A DNA stretch of 64,000 nt from Lentzea sp. NBRC 102530 (GTDB lineage Bacteria > Actinomycetota > Actinomycetes > Mycobacteriales > Pseudonocardiaceae), in assembly GCF_030269365.1 (NCBI RefSeq), contig NZ_BSTF01000007.1, forward strand, positions 310,001-374,000. Direction: 5' to 3'. The position numbers were made by a program, and so were the translations under genes. Under the pieces are notes generated by a model. It was not told the DNA's origin, did no database searches, and saw only the letters and a program-made list of their open reading frames with translations. This document shows, one piece after another, positions 7,569 through 14,997 of this stretch. Each line of letters opens with the position of its first letter. Position 1 is the stretch's first letter.

Positions 7569-8910
7569 CGGCCGCTCCGCCATGGTGAGCGCTGCCGCCA
7601 CCGGCCGCGCTGCCTTGATCGGCACGACCGGTCGCACTGCCGCCACCGGCCGCGCTGCCACGATCGGCACCACCGCCGACGCCCCTGGCAGGCCCTCCAC
7701 CACCGGTCGCACTGCCACCAGCATCGCTGGAAGGCCCGCCGCCAACCGGCAAGCAGCCACCCGCCGCCTCGCCGCCGTCCACACCGCCGCCGGCCGGCAA
7801 GCAGCCACCCACCGCGCCGCCACCCCTGCCGCCGGCCGCACCGCCGCCAGCCGCCACACCACAGTCCGGCCGGTCGCCATCGGTCACCGTCCGCGCCGCC
7901 AGACCGCCCACCGGCCACTCCAGGCGCACCCGCGTGCCTCGTCCCGGCGCCGACTCGACGACGGCCGTCCCACCCGCGGCCACCATCCGCTCGACCACCG
8001 ACCCCCGCAGCCCTCGGCGGTGTTCCGGCACGTCAGCGACCTCGAACCCCCGCCCCTCGTCCCGCACGACCACCACCCCGGGCGACACGGACAGGTCCGC
8101 ACGCCCGGTCCCCGCGTGCCGCGCCACGTTGGTCAGCAGCTCCCGCACCGCGCGCACCAGCACCAGCGCCACCCCGGCCGGTACCGGCACGACGGCGGCC
8201 TCCACCCGCACCTCCACTCCGGAGTCCCGCGCCACCGCCGACAGCGCCGCTCCGAGGTCCACCGTGCCCGGCACGTCGCGTTCGGCCAGCACCACCAGGT
8301 CCCGCCGGGCCTGCGCCGCCACCTCGGCCGGATCGCCGCCGTGCGCGGCCATCAGGAACGTCGACGCGGCCGTGTCGTGCAGCAACGCCAGGTACTCGCG
8401 TTCCCGCCGTCCCTGGTCCAGGGCGACGGCCGCGGCCCGGCTCCGCGTGGCCGCGCGTTCGCGCAGCACGTCCACCCGCCGGCTGGACCTCCGCAGCAGT
8501 TCGTACGCCAGCCTGGCCAGCACCGACTCCAGCACTGCCCTGACCAGCACACCGGGCCCGGTCGTCACCACCTGGACGGCGAGCAGCGCGGCGGTCGCGG
8601 GCACGGTGACCCGGAGCGGCCACTGCCACTGCCAGGTGATCAACGTGGTCGTGAGGACGGTCAGCACCCACTGGTCGGCGTCGGCGCCCAGCAGCAGCGA
8701 GAGCAGCACGACCCGCAGGAACGCCACCGGCAGCGCCACGCGGGGCAGCCGGAAGTCGGCGAGGGTGCTCAGCCCGACCACCGCGAACAGGCCCCAGCCG
8801 AGCGGCGAGTTGAGCGAGAAGGCACCGAAGAGGCTGATCAGCGCGACGCCGGCGCCTCGGACGGGCCCCGCGAGACGCGAGACGGTCGCAAGCAGTCTCG
8901 CCTCCAGCAC
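7561..8910 (-). CDS. Sensor histidine kinase with Gly/Ala-rich C-terminal tail
   Basis: 449 residues if started at the GTG at 8910, which sits 6 bases after a possible -10 box (CAGAAT) and would give a leaderless transcript; starts up to 8997 remain possible. Membrane helices lie at about 20-130. The putative phospho-acceptor is in YLALLHDTAAST. The ATPase domain keeps N (RELLTNVARHAG) and G (VVRDEGRGF) boxes and ends at RVRLEWPV. About 110 further residues are almost only Gly, Ala, Ser and Asp with embedded CLP and VGGG motifs, absent from normal kinases. It is the first gene of a kinase/kinase-like/regulator operon. Confidence 0.82.
   Translation of the reverse strand: MLEARLLATVSRLAGPVRGAGVALISLFGAFSLNSPLGWGLFAVVGLSTLADFRLPRVALPVAFLRVVLLSLLLGADADQWVLTVLTTTLITWQWQWPLRVTVPATAALLAVQVVTTGPGVLVRAVLESVLARLAYELLRRSSRRVDVLRERAATRSRAAAVALDQGRREREYLALLHDTAASTFLMAAHGGDPAEVAAQARRDLVVLAERDVPGTVDLGAALSAVARDSGVEVRVEAAVVPVPAGVALVLVRAVRELLTNVARHAGTGRADLSVSPGVVVVRDEGRGFEVADVPEHRRGLRGSVVERMVAAGGTAVVESAPGRGTRVRLEWPVGGLAARTVTDGDRPDCGVAAGGGAAGGRGGGAVGGCLPAGGGVDGGEAAGGCLPVGGGPSSDAGGSATGGGGPARGVGGGADRGSAAGGGSATGRADQGSAAGGGSAHHGGAADA
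7592..7810. repeat. Imperfect repeats encoding the Gly/Ala-rich kinase tail
   Basis: A roughly 38-base unit starting CTGCCGCCACCGGCCGCGCTGCC occurs at 7592-7629 and again at 7637-7674 (45-base period). The 15-mer GGCAAGCAGCCACCC occurs at 7748-7762 and 7796-7810 (48-base period). All periods are multiples of three, so the repeats preserve the reading frame of the kinase tail and fit expansion by slippage or unequal recombination. Confidence 0.7.
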
Positions 8911-8922
8911 GCCAGCATTCTG

Positions 8923-8940
8923 CACATATCGCCCGCGTAT
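8923..8940 (-). promoter_or_regulatory. 18-bp element, copy 1 (upstream of kinase gene)
   Basis: Read on the minus strand this is ATACGCGGGCGATATGTG, identical over all 18 bases to the copy at 9564-9581 on the plus strand. It lies 12 bases before the proposed kinase start at 8910 and directly beside a possible -10 box. The two copies point away from each other around the VanZ-like gene, each toward the signalling gene downstream of it. It is probably an operator or promoter element shared by the two genes. Confidence 0.65.
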
Positions 8941-9008
8941 GCAAAAACGCGTACGCCCTGGCAACGCGCGTGCGGCTGGAGTGGGCACCTTCGTCACCGG
9001 AAGCTGGA

Positions 9009-9563
9009 GTGAACGTGCTCAACACCTGGCAGGAGTGGGTCGGAACGGAGACCGGGGTCGTGCTCGGGTCCGTGCTGGGACTGCCGCTGGCCGTCCTGGC
9101 AGTGCCGCTCCTGGCGCTGTGCCGCAGGACCGGCGCGCGCAAGGCGCTGGCCGACGTGGGGATGGTCTACGGGACCCTGCCGTGGGTCTGGATCATCATG
9201 CTGCCGGGCGCGGAGCCGGGAACGCCCGGCGAGCTGAGCCTCGTGCCGTTCGCGGACGTCGCGGACCTGCTCTCGCACAACGACTGGGGGCAGATCGTCG
9301 GCAACATGCTGGTGTTCGCGGCACTGGGGTGCTTCGCGCCGCTGCGGTTCGCGAAACTCCGATCGCCAGGAAGGGTGTTCGTGTTCGCGGCGGCCTGCTC
9401 GGCGTTCTTGGAGGTGCTCCAATTCGTGCTGCTGCTGGACCGGGTGTCCTCTGTGGACGACGTGTTGCTCAACGCCGCGGGCGCGGCCGTCGCCAGCCTG
9501 CTGTCCTGGTACTGGTGGCGTCCCCGCCACGAAGCAGAGGACCGGCACCTGGTCGCGGTCTGA
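9009..9563 (+). CDS. VanZ-like membrane protein
   Basis: 184 residues from the GTG at 9009, with GGAAG about 5 bases upstream. Four membrane helices and the VanZ family signature near the C-terminus: a Glu-Leu-Gln-containing helix followed by DRVSSVDDVLLNAAGAAVASLL, matching the family pattern of acidic residues and N-x-x-GA. VanZ-family proteins are small envelope proteins; the founding member gives low-level teicoplanin resistance, but most members have no known role. It lies between two copies of the 18-bp element and next to two signalling units. Confidence 0.85.
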   Translation: MNVLNTWQEWVGTETGVVLGSVLGLPLAVLAVPLLALCRRTGARKALADVGMVYGTLPWVWIIMLPGAEPGTPGELSLVPFADVADLLSHNDWGQIVGNMLVFAALGCFAPLRFAKLRSPGRVFVFAAACSAFLEVLQFVLLLDRVSSVDDVLLNAAGAAVASLLSWYWWRPRHEAEDRHLVAV

Positions 9564-9581
9564 ATACGCGGGCGATATGTG
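9564..9581 (+). promoter_or_regulatory. 18-bp element, copy 2 (upstream of OmpR-type regulator)
   Basis: ATACGCGGGCGATATGTG, an exact copy of the minus-strand element at 8923-8940. It starts directly after the VanZ-like stop codon and ends 8 bases before the TAGGCT box of the regulator gene, so it covers the region where a -35 box or an activator site would lie. Confidence 0.65.
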
Positions 9582-9589
9582 GTGCTCCC

Positions 9590-9595
9590 TAGGCT
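9590..9595 (+). promoter_or_regulatory. -10 box TAGGCT for a leaderless transcript
   Basis: TAGGCT is followed after 7 bases by the ATG at 9603, the spacing expected when transcription starts at the A of the start codon. There is no Shine-Dalgarno sequence before this ATG, which supports a leaderless mRNA. The same arrangement precedes the dehydrogenase at 59711. Confidence 0.5.
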
Positions 9596-9602
9596 GGGCC
9601 GC

Positions 9603-10262
9603 ATGCGCGTGCTGATCGTGGAGGACGAGCCGTTCCTGGCCGAGGCCGTCCGGGACGGGCTGCGGCTGGAGGCGATCGCCGCCGACATCGCGGGGGACGG
9701 CGACACGGCGCTCGAACTGCTGAGCGTCAACTCCTACGACCTCGCCGTGCTCGACCGCGACATCCCAGGGCCGTCCGGGGACGAGGTGGCGCGCCGGATC
9801 GTGGCGTCCGGCAGCGGCATGCCGATCCTCATGCTCACCGCGGCCGACCGGATCGACGACAAGGCGTCGGGGTTCGGGCTCGGCGCCGACGACTACCTCA
9901 CCAAGCCGTTCGAACTGCGCGAGCTGGTGCTGCGGTTGCGTGCGCTGGCCCGCAGGAGGGCCTACGCGCGGCCACCGATCAGCGAGATCGGCGGGCTGCG
10001 GCTCGACCCGTTCCGGCGCGAGGTGTTCCGCGACGGCCAGTACGTGGCGCTGACCCGCAAGCAGTTCGCGGTGCTGGAGGTGCTCGTCGGCGCGCAGGGC
10101 GGGGTCGTGAGCGCCGAGGAGCTGCTGGAACGGGCCTGGGACGAGAACGCCGACCCGTTCACCAACGCCGTGCGCATCACGGTGTCGGCGCTGCGCAAGC
10201 GGCTCGGCGAGCCGTGGCTGATCGCGACGGTACCGGGGGTCGGGTACCGCATCGACGCGTAG
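9603..10262 (+). CDS. OmpR/PhoB-type response regulator
   Basis: 219 residues. Receiver domain 1-118 with acidic VEDEP, phospho-acceptor Asp in DLAVLDRDIPG, Thr in LMLTAAD and Lys in YLTKPFEL; winged-helix domain about 125-219 (LTRKQFAVLEVLV...VRITVSALRKRLGEPWLIATVPGVGYRI). The start is the ATG at 9603 behind a leaderless-type -10 box. The kinase gene that should follow is broken (10285-10656), so this regulator has probably lost its cognate kinase and may be driven by another kinase or act unphosphorylated. Confidence 0.93.
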   Translation: MRVLIVEDEPFLAEAVRDGLRLEAIAADIAGDGDTALELLSVNSYDLAVLDRDIPGPSGDEVARRIVASGSGMPILMLTAADRIDDKASGFGLGADDYLTKPFELRELVLRLRALARRRAYARPPISEIGGLRLDPFRREVFRDGQYVALTRKQFAVLEVLVGAQGGVVSAEELLERAWDENADPFTNAVRITVSALRKRLGEPWLIATVPGVGYRIDA

Positions 10263-10284
10263 GCCGCCCGGCCCCAGCGCCCGG

Positions 10285-10656
10285 ATGAAGCTCGCGCTGC
10301 GCTACGCGGGCGTCGTGATCGTGTCCGGCACGGTCCTGCTGGTGCTGGTTCTTCCTGTTGCGGTACCTGCCGACAAGCCTCAGGGGACTCATCGGCATCA
10401 GCCCCAGCCGCGACCTGCTCACCATGATCTTCGGCCGGGTCACCGCGATCGCCGTGGTCGGGCTCACCGCGGTCGGGCTCGTCGGCGGCTGGCCGCGCGG
10501 AGTTCGCTCGCGCACCGGATCCGGTTGCCGGGCAAGGCCGACGAGTTCCGCGAGCTCTCGGACGTCTTCGACACGCGCGCCCACGGCGAGGCGCTGGACC
10601 TGGCGCCGCGTCCGGAAGGCGGCCTGCGCGTCACGATCCGGCTGCCCAGCGCGTGA
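10285..10656 (+). pseudogene. Remnant of a sensor histidine kinase gene
   Basis: Pieces of a kinase are visible in two frames. Frame 1 begins MKLALRYAGVVIVSGTVLLVLVL (first membrane helix). The sequence then continues in a second frame as LRYLPTSLRGLIGISPSRDL and a second helix (VTAIAVVGLTAVGLVGGW). It returns to frame 1 for a HAMP-like LAARSSLAHRIRLPGK...LSDVFDT, and jumps directly to the typical kinase C-terminus RPEGGLRVTIRLPS. The phospho-acceptor domain and nearly all of the ATPase domain are deleted and two compensating frameshifts are present. It follows its former response regulator gene and overlaps the convergent GrpB gene end by 26 bases. Confidence 0.8.
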
Positions 10657-11212
10657 GCTCCGGCCCGATCTCGGTGAAGAACGCCGTCTTGGCACGGGTG
10701 TAGTCGTCGTAGTCGGCCGCACCCGCGTGCACGCCGGCGAGGTCGCGCTTGATCCGCTCGTAGCGCACGGCCTGGCCGGGGTGGGCGCGCAGCCAGTCGC
10801 GGAAGTCGACGACGAACCGCGCGAACGGTGAGTCGGCGCGCCGGACGTGCAGGATCGCCGAGTCCGGGATGTGGAACAGCCGCTTCTCGTACACGGCGTC
10901 GGCGTGCTCACCCGGCCGGCGCGCGTCGCGGTGCACGCCGGGCGAGTCCGGCCGCGACCCGAGCGCCGGCACGAACGGCGTCGAGGCGAGCAACGCTGCC
11001 GACTCGTCCCGCGTGGGCAGGTCCGGCAGGCACACCTGGAGGTCGACGACCGGCTTCGCACCGAGCCCGGGAACGGACGTGGATCCGATGTGCTCGTAGG
11101 CGAACCCGTCCGCCCCGGGCAGCACCGAGAACGCCGCGCGCACCTCCTCCAGCAGGTGGTGCGCGCGAACCGGCCAGGACGGGTCGTACTCGACGATCAC
11201 AGCGGAGGGCAC
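10631..11212 (-). CDS. GrpB family protein (UPF0157)
   Basis: About 193 residues. It matches the GrpB/UPF0157 family, a nucleotidyltransferase-like fold of unknown biochemical role, through YDPSWPVRAHHLLEEV, the IGSTSVPGLGAKPVVDLQV block and the LFHI...FRDWLRAHP...Y...K region. The start is uncertain: the GTG at 11212 gives the normal family N-terminus (VPSAVIVEYDPSW) with GGAGG upstream, but GTGs at 11221 and 11230 and a TTG at 11242 are in frame. It converges on the kinase remnant and overlaps its end. Confidence 0.88.
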   Translation of the reverse strand: MPSAVIVEYDPSWPVRAHHLLEEVRAAFSVLPGADGFAYEHIGSTSVPGLGAKPVVDLQVCLPDLPTRDESAALLASTPFVPALGSRPDSPGVHRDARRPGEHADAVYEKRLFHIPDSAILHVRRADSPFARFVVDFRDWLRAHPGQAVRYERIKRDLAGVHAGAADYDDYTRAKTAFFTEIGPELTRWAAGS

Positions 11213-11249
11213 GCCCTCCACCCTAGGCACGCCCTCCCCCAAACCGCCC

Positions 11250-12611
11250 CTAGACGCGGCCGAGCAGGTGGCGGGCGGCCTCGAAGTCCCGCTCCCCCAC
11301 CAGGAACTGCCGCAACACCTGCTCCAGCTCGTCCCCGTGCACGGTCCCGTCGCCGTCGTGGTCGAGCTCCCGCAACGCCGCGATCAGCTCGTGCCGGCGC
11401 GGGCTGTGGTCGAGCAGCCGGGTGTACTCGTCCTGCCGCACCTCGCCGTTGCCGTCGCGGTCGATCAGCCCGCGCACCACCGCCGCCACCGCGCCGTACC
11501 CCCGTTCGCGATCGGCCTCGCCGGGGTACGCGCGATCGGCCAGCGCCACGGCGTACGCGGCCTCGGTGACGCTGCCGTCCACCGGCGTGCCGGTGGCCGT
11601 GGCCAGCTGCTCCCACCACGACCGGAAGGCGTCGTGCAGCGCGTCCTCGTCCTTCTCGTCGAGGTCCAGGTGGGTGCTGATCTCGCGGGCCATCGCCAGC
11701 AGGTCGCTCCACCGCAGCACGCCGTCGCCGCTCTGGTCCAGCACCGTGCCGAAGAACGACTCCGGCACCACCACCTCCGCGGGTGTTTCGGCCGCCCTGA
11801 TCGAGGCCGCCGCCAGCGGCATGTACCGCCACGGCTTCGGCAGCAGGTCGGTGATCATCCGGACGGCCAGGTGCAGGCCGCCGACCACGAACTCGGAGCC
11901 GGGCACCGGGGCCAGCCGCAGCCGTTCGCGGTAGGCGGGAGGCAGCGTCGCGGTCGTGGCCTGGACCGCGGCCGTGACGACGGCGAACCGCAGCGGCGCC
12001 CACACCAGGCCGGGAACCGGCACGCCGGACGGCGGCGGGATGCGGTAGATGCTGCCCGACAACAGGTCCCTGACCGTCGCGTTGTCCTCCAGCACCTCGG
12101 CCACCACGTGGTCGAAGTACGCGCGGAACTCCTCGGGCGTCGCGGGCAGGTCGTCCTCGGCCAGGCCGAACTGGCGCCCGACGCGTCGCCACTCGTCGTA
12201 GAACCGGCCGGTCTCCTCCGACGACAACGGTTCTCCGCCAAGCCGTTGCATGGTCAGCACGGCCTCGAACAACGTCAGGTGCACCCACGCCCTCGACGAG
12301 GAGTCGCCCGCGTCGAACGCGCGGCCGTAGCCGTCGGTGCCCTGCATGCGGCGGTGGAGCCGTTCGAGGCGGGCGAGCTCACGGCGCTGTTCGGCCGGGC
12401 TGCCGTAGACGTACGTGTGCAGGCTTTCGATGGTGCGGAACAACCTTCGCCACGGCCGTGCGTTGTAGACCGAGTACTCGGCCACTGCGGCGCCCACGGC
12501 GGGATGGGCCGCCTGCAACACCAACGCCCGGTGCATCACCATCAGGAAACGCCACTGGCCCAGGCGTTCCCACGTGCTCGATCCCGGCCCCAACGCCACG
12601 TCCACGGTCAT
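11250..12611 (-). CDS. DUF2236 (MpaB-like) protein fused to EF-hand calcium-binding domain
   Basis: 453 residues. Residues about 10-270 fit the DUF2236/MpaB-like oxygenase family (QWRFLMVMHRALVLQAAHPAVGAA, HRRMQGTDGYGRAFD, RAWVHLTLFEAVL), relatives of heme-dependent latex-clearing proteins; the family histidines are present. The C-terminal third carries canonical EF-hand loops at 292-303 (DQSGDG), 384-395 (DRDGNG) and 417-428 (DHDGDG), plus a degenerate one near 340, similar in layout to actinobacterial calerythrin. Ordinary DUF2236 proteins lack this extension, so calcium may control this one. A TAATTT box 6 bases before the ATG suggests a leaderless transcript. Substrate unknown. Confidence 0.85.
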   Translation of the reverse strand: MTVDVALGPGSSTWERLGQWRFLMVMHRALVLQAAHPAVGAAVAEYSVYNARPWRRLFRTIESLHTYVYGSPAEQRRELARLERLHRRMQGTDGYGRAFDAGDSSSRAWVHLTLFEAVLTMQRLGGEPLSSEETGRFYDEWRRVGRQFGLAEDDLPATPEEFRAYFDHVVAEVLEDNATVRDLLSGSIYRIPPPSGVPVPGLVWAPLRFAVVTAAVQATTATLPPAYRERLRLAPVPGSEFVVGGLHLAVRMITDLLPKPWRYMPLAAASIRAAETPAEVVVPESFFGTVLDQSGDGVLRWSDLLAMAREISTHLDLDEKDEDALHDAFRSWWEQLATATGTPVDGSVTEAAYAVALADRAYPGEADRERGYGAVAAVVRGLIDRDGNGEVRQDEYTRLLDHSPRRHELIAALRELDHDGDGTVHGDELEQVLRQFLVGERDFEAARHLLGRV

Positions 12612-12692
12612 GATCCGAAATTAGTCATGACGTCGGGGCCGAAGAACGACATTCACCTCATGCGGTCACGGAATCCACCCGGTCGCCGCAAC

Positions 12693-14813
12693 TCACCGCC
12701 GGTACACGCCCAACTCGTACAGCGAGTAGCCCCAGCCGGTACCGCGTTGCGTGGCGTGCAGCCGGACGTACCGGCCGGTCGCGGTGACGTCGATGGAGTC
12801 GACGCCGCCGTTGCCGGTGGTGGTGCCGTGGACCGAGCGCCAGTTGTTGCCGTCGTCGGACACCTGGATCTCGTAGGCACGTCCGTAAGCGCCTTCCCAC
12901 ACCAGTTGCACGTGCTGGAAGGTGGTCACCGCGCCGAGGTCGACCCGGAGCCACTGCGGGTCGGCCCAGTCGGTGGCCCACCGCGAGCCGGCGTTGCCGT
13001 CGACCGCGTTGGACGGCGGGAACGGTGCCCCGTCGCCGACCTGCTGGTACGAGGAGGCCGTCACGGGCTTGCCCAGTGCGACGTTCGTCCCGGCGGGCTG
13101 GGGTGCGACGACCCGGACCGACCTGGTCTCGATGCCGATGTTGCCGCGCCCGTCCTCCGCCATCACGTACACCTTCCAGACACCGAGGCGGTCCGGGGCG
13201 GTGACGGTGAGGCGGTTGCCGTTGACCTGCACGGGCGCGTTGGCCAGGCCGCCGCTGTTGTCGATGTACTTGCTGTTGAACGCCGCCGACCAGGTGATCG
13301 CGTCCCCGTTGGGGTCGGAGGCCGCGACGTCGATGTTCAGCGGTGCCCCGGCCGCGATGGTCTGTGGCAGGTTCATCGCGGAGATCACCGGCGGCGTGTT
13401 GGACGGCGTCGCGCCACCGAACGCCCGCTGCACCGAGTAGAACGACAGCCGCTTCTTGCCCGCCGGGGTCAGGTTGAACCACACCGCGCCGAAGTCGTAC
13501 TCCGTGCCGTAGTGGAACAACGTGCCGCCGAACGAAACGCCGGTGTGCCCGGTGATGCAGTTCCAGGCCTGCGTGTAGCCGTCCCGCTTCTGGACGTCGG
13601 TCGGCTCGGCCGGGACACCGTTGGCGTCGTTGGACACCTCCCACTCACCGGCGGGGCCGGCCTCGGTGAGGATGTACGGCTTGGTGTAGCCGCCGTCGAT
13701 CCAGTCCTGCCGGACCTTGCACACGTTGCCGTAGGAGTTCACCGAGTAGAGGTCGAGGTCGGGCGTGTGCGCCTTCAGGTACGCCCACGCGCCGGTCCAC
13801 GCGTCGGTGTTCGTCACGGGGTGGTTGGTGTCGATCGCGTGGATCGCCCGGGACGCCTCGTTGACGTACTTGGCGTACTCGACGCGCTGCGTCTCCAGCT
13901 CGGCGCCGGAGTAGCAGTTCTGCAGGCCCAGGATGGACTCGTTGCCCACGTTCCACATGAGAACGCCGGGGTGGTCCTTGTACGTGGTGACCCACTGCCG
14001 GATCTGGCCGAGCATGTCCGCTTTGTACTGGGTGTCGGTCACGTAGTTCACGCAGCCACCGGAACCGGGACCGCCGCCGGGCTGCAACCAGAACCCGTTG
14101 ATCACCCGCAGACCGTTGGCGGCGGCGGCGTCCAGCAGCGGCCTGGTGGAGGCGTCCGTGCCCCAGGTGCGCAAGGTGTTGACGCCCATGGACTTCAGCT
14201 CCGGCATGTACCGCGCGGCGTCCGCGGCGGGCGGACCCCAGGTCAGGCCCTTGACCGTCCACGGCGCACCGTCGACGGTGAGCTGCCAGTTGCCCTGCGA
14301 CCCGGTCACCCGCACACCGGAACCGGGTTGCGGGTTCGAGCCGCCTTGCTCACCGAAGACGCGGAACTCCCACAGCGAGACGCCGTAGCCGTTGGCGCGC
14401 TGGGTGGCGTTCATGCGGACGTACCGGCCGGTGCCGGTGACGTCGAAGCCCTGGTTGCCGCCGGTGCCACCGGTGACCGACCGGATCGTCTGCCACGAGT
14501 CGCCGTTGTCGGACACCTGGAGGTCGAACGCCGTGGCGTAGGCGCCCTCCCAGTCGAGCTCGATCCTGGACACGCGCGACGTGGCGCCGAGGTCCACGCG
14601 CAACCACTGCGGGTCGCTCCACGTGCTCGACCAGCGCGTGCCCGAGTTCCCGTCGACCGCGGCGGCCGCGGGGGTGCCGCCGCCCTCGATCGACGACGCG
14701 GTGGTGGGTTTGCCTTGGGACAGCAGTGAAGGCGCGGCACTGACCGTGCCCGGCACGACTGCTAGTCCCACCAGCACGGCGATCACCGTGCCGGCAGAGC
14801 GGAGGCGGTACAT
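12693..14813 (-). CDS. Secreted glycoside hydrolase (GH2-like TIM barrel) with two F5/8C domains
   Basis: 706 residues from the ATG at 14813 (GGAG upstream). Order: signal peptide (1-26, TVSA-AP), F5/8C/CBM32-like domain (about 28-155), TIM barrel of GH2 type (about 175-470), an Ig-like domain (about 480-580) and a second F5/8C domain (to the end). Probable acid/base E292 (NVGNES) and nucleophile E384 (ILTEAGP) fit clan GH-A. The two terminal domains should bind polysaccharide. Exact substrate cannot be read. A 16-bp palindrome 37 bases upstream is the likely LacI-type operator, shared in sequence with three other sites nearby. Confidence 0.85.
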   Translation of the reverse strand: MYRLRSAGTVIAVLVGLAVVPGTVSAAPSLLSQGKPTTASSIEGGGTPAAAAVDGNSGTRWSSTWSDPQWLRVDLGATSRVSRIELDWEGAYATAFDLQVSDNGDSWQTIRSVTGGTGGNQGFDVTGTGRYVRMNATQRANGYGVSLWEFRVFGEQGGSNPQPGSGVRVTGSQGNWQLTVDGAPWTVKGLTWGPPAADAARYMPELKSMGVNTLRTWGTDASTRPLLDAAAANGLRVINGFWLQPGGGPGSGGCVNYVTDTQYKADMLGQIRQWVTTYKDHPGVLMWNVGNESILGLQNCYSGAELETQRVEYAKYVNEASRAIHAIDTNHPVTNTDAWTGAWAYLKAHTPDLDLYSVNSYGNVCKVRQDWIDGGYTKPYILTEAGPAGEWEVSNDANGVPAEPTDVQKRDGYTQAWNCITGHTGVSFGGTLFHYGTEYDFGAVWFNLTPAGKKRLSFYSVQRAFGGATPSNTPPVISAMNLPQTIAAGAPLNIDVAASDPNGDAITWSAAFNSKYIDNSGGLANAPVQVNGNRLTVTAPDRLGVWKVYVMAEDGRGNIGIETRSVRVVAPQPAGTNVALGKPVTASSYQQVGDGAPFPPSNAVDGNAGSRWATDWADPQWLRVDLGAVTTFQHVQLVWEGAYGRAYEIQVSDDGNNWRSVHGTTTGNGGVDSIDVTATGRYVRLHATQRGTGWGYSLYELGVYRR

Positions 14814-14849
14814 GGCGTCTCCTGCAGGGGAATCGATGGGTTGAAGTGC

Positions 14850-14865
14850 GGGAGAGCGCTCTCCC
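14850..14865. promoter_or_regulatory. LacI-type operator upstream of the GH2-like gene
   Basis: GGGAGAGCGCTCTCCC, a perfect palindrome with the central CG typical of LacI-family operators. It lies 37 bases upstream of the glycosidase start on the minus strand. The identical 16-mer recurs at 14950 and 18905, and the core at 22408. Confidence 0.85.
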
Positions 14866-14949
14866 AACCCTGCTGGCGAATGTTACGAACGGACTTCAAC
14901 GGTGTCAACTGGCCCCTTGACACCTCGGGCGGCGAGCGGGACTCTTCCT

Positions 14950-14965
14950 GGGAGAGCGCTCTCCC
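14950..14965. promoter_or_regulatory. LacI-type operator upstream of the DUF1996 gene
   Basis: GGGAGAGCGCTCTCCC again, exactly 100 bp from the copy at 14850. It lies 33 bases before the TTG start at 14998 on the plus strand, so the two divergent genes have one operator each. Confidence 0.85.
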
Positions 14966-14997
14966 AGCCGGTTCCCACATCGGCAGGAGGACACGAC

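Noticed and set aside
7592-7810. Possible CRISPR or mobile repeat array
   Set aside because: The repeats are in-frame, imperfect, few, and lie within a coding tail; there are no spacers and no cas genes.
7569-7880. N-terminal extension of the kinase-like gene 6513-7568
   Set aside because: The added ~100 residues are repetitive Ala/Val/Arg in the wrong frame of the Gly-rich tail repeats; the 8-base overlap start at 7568 is more natural.
11268-14729. A 1153-codon open frame on the plus strand
   Set aside because: It runs antisense through the DUF2236 and F5/8C-glycosidase genes, is rich in Arg/Gly/His/Gln, has no domain pattern, and is a normal shadow of high-GC coding DNA.
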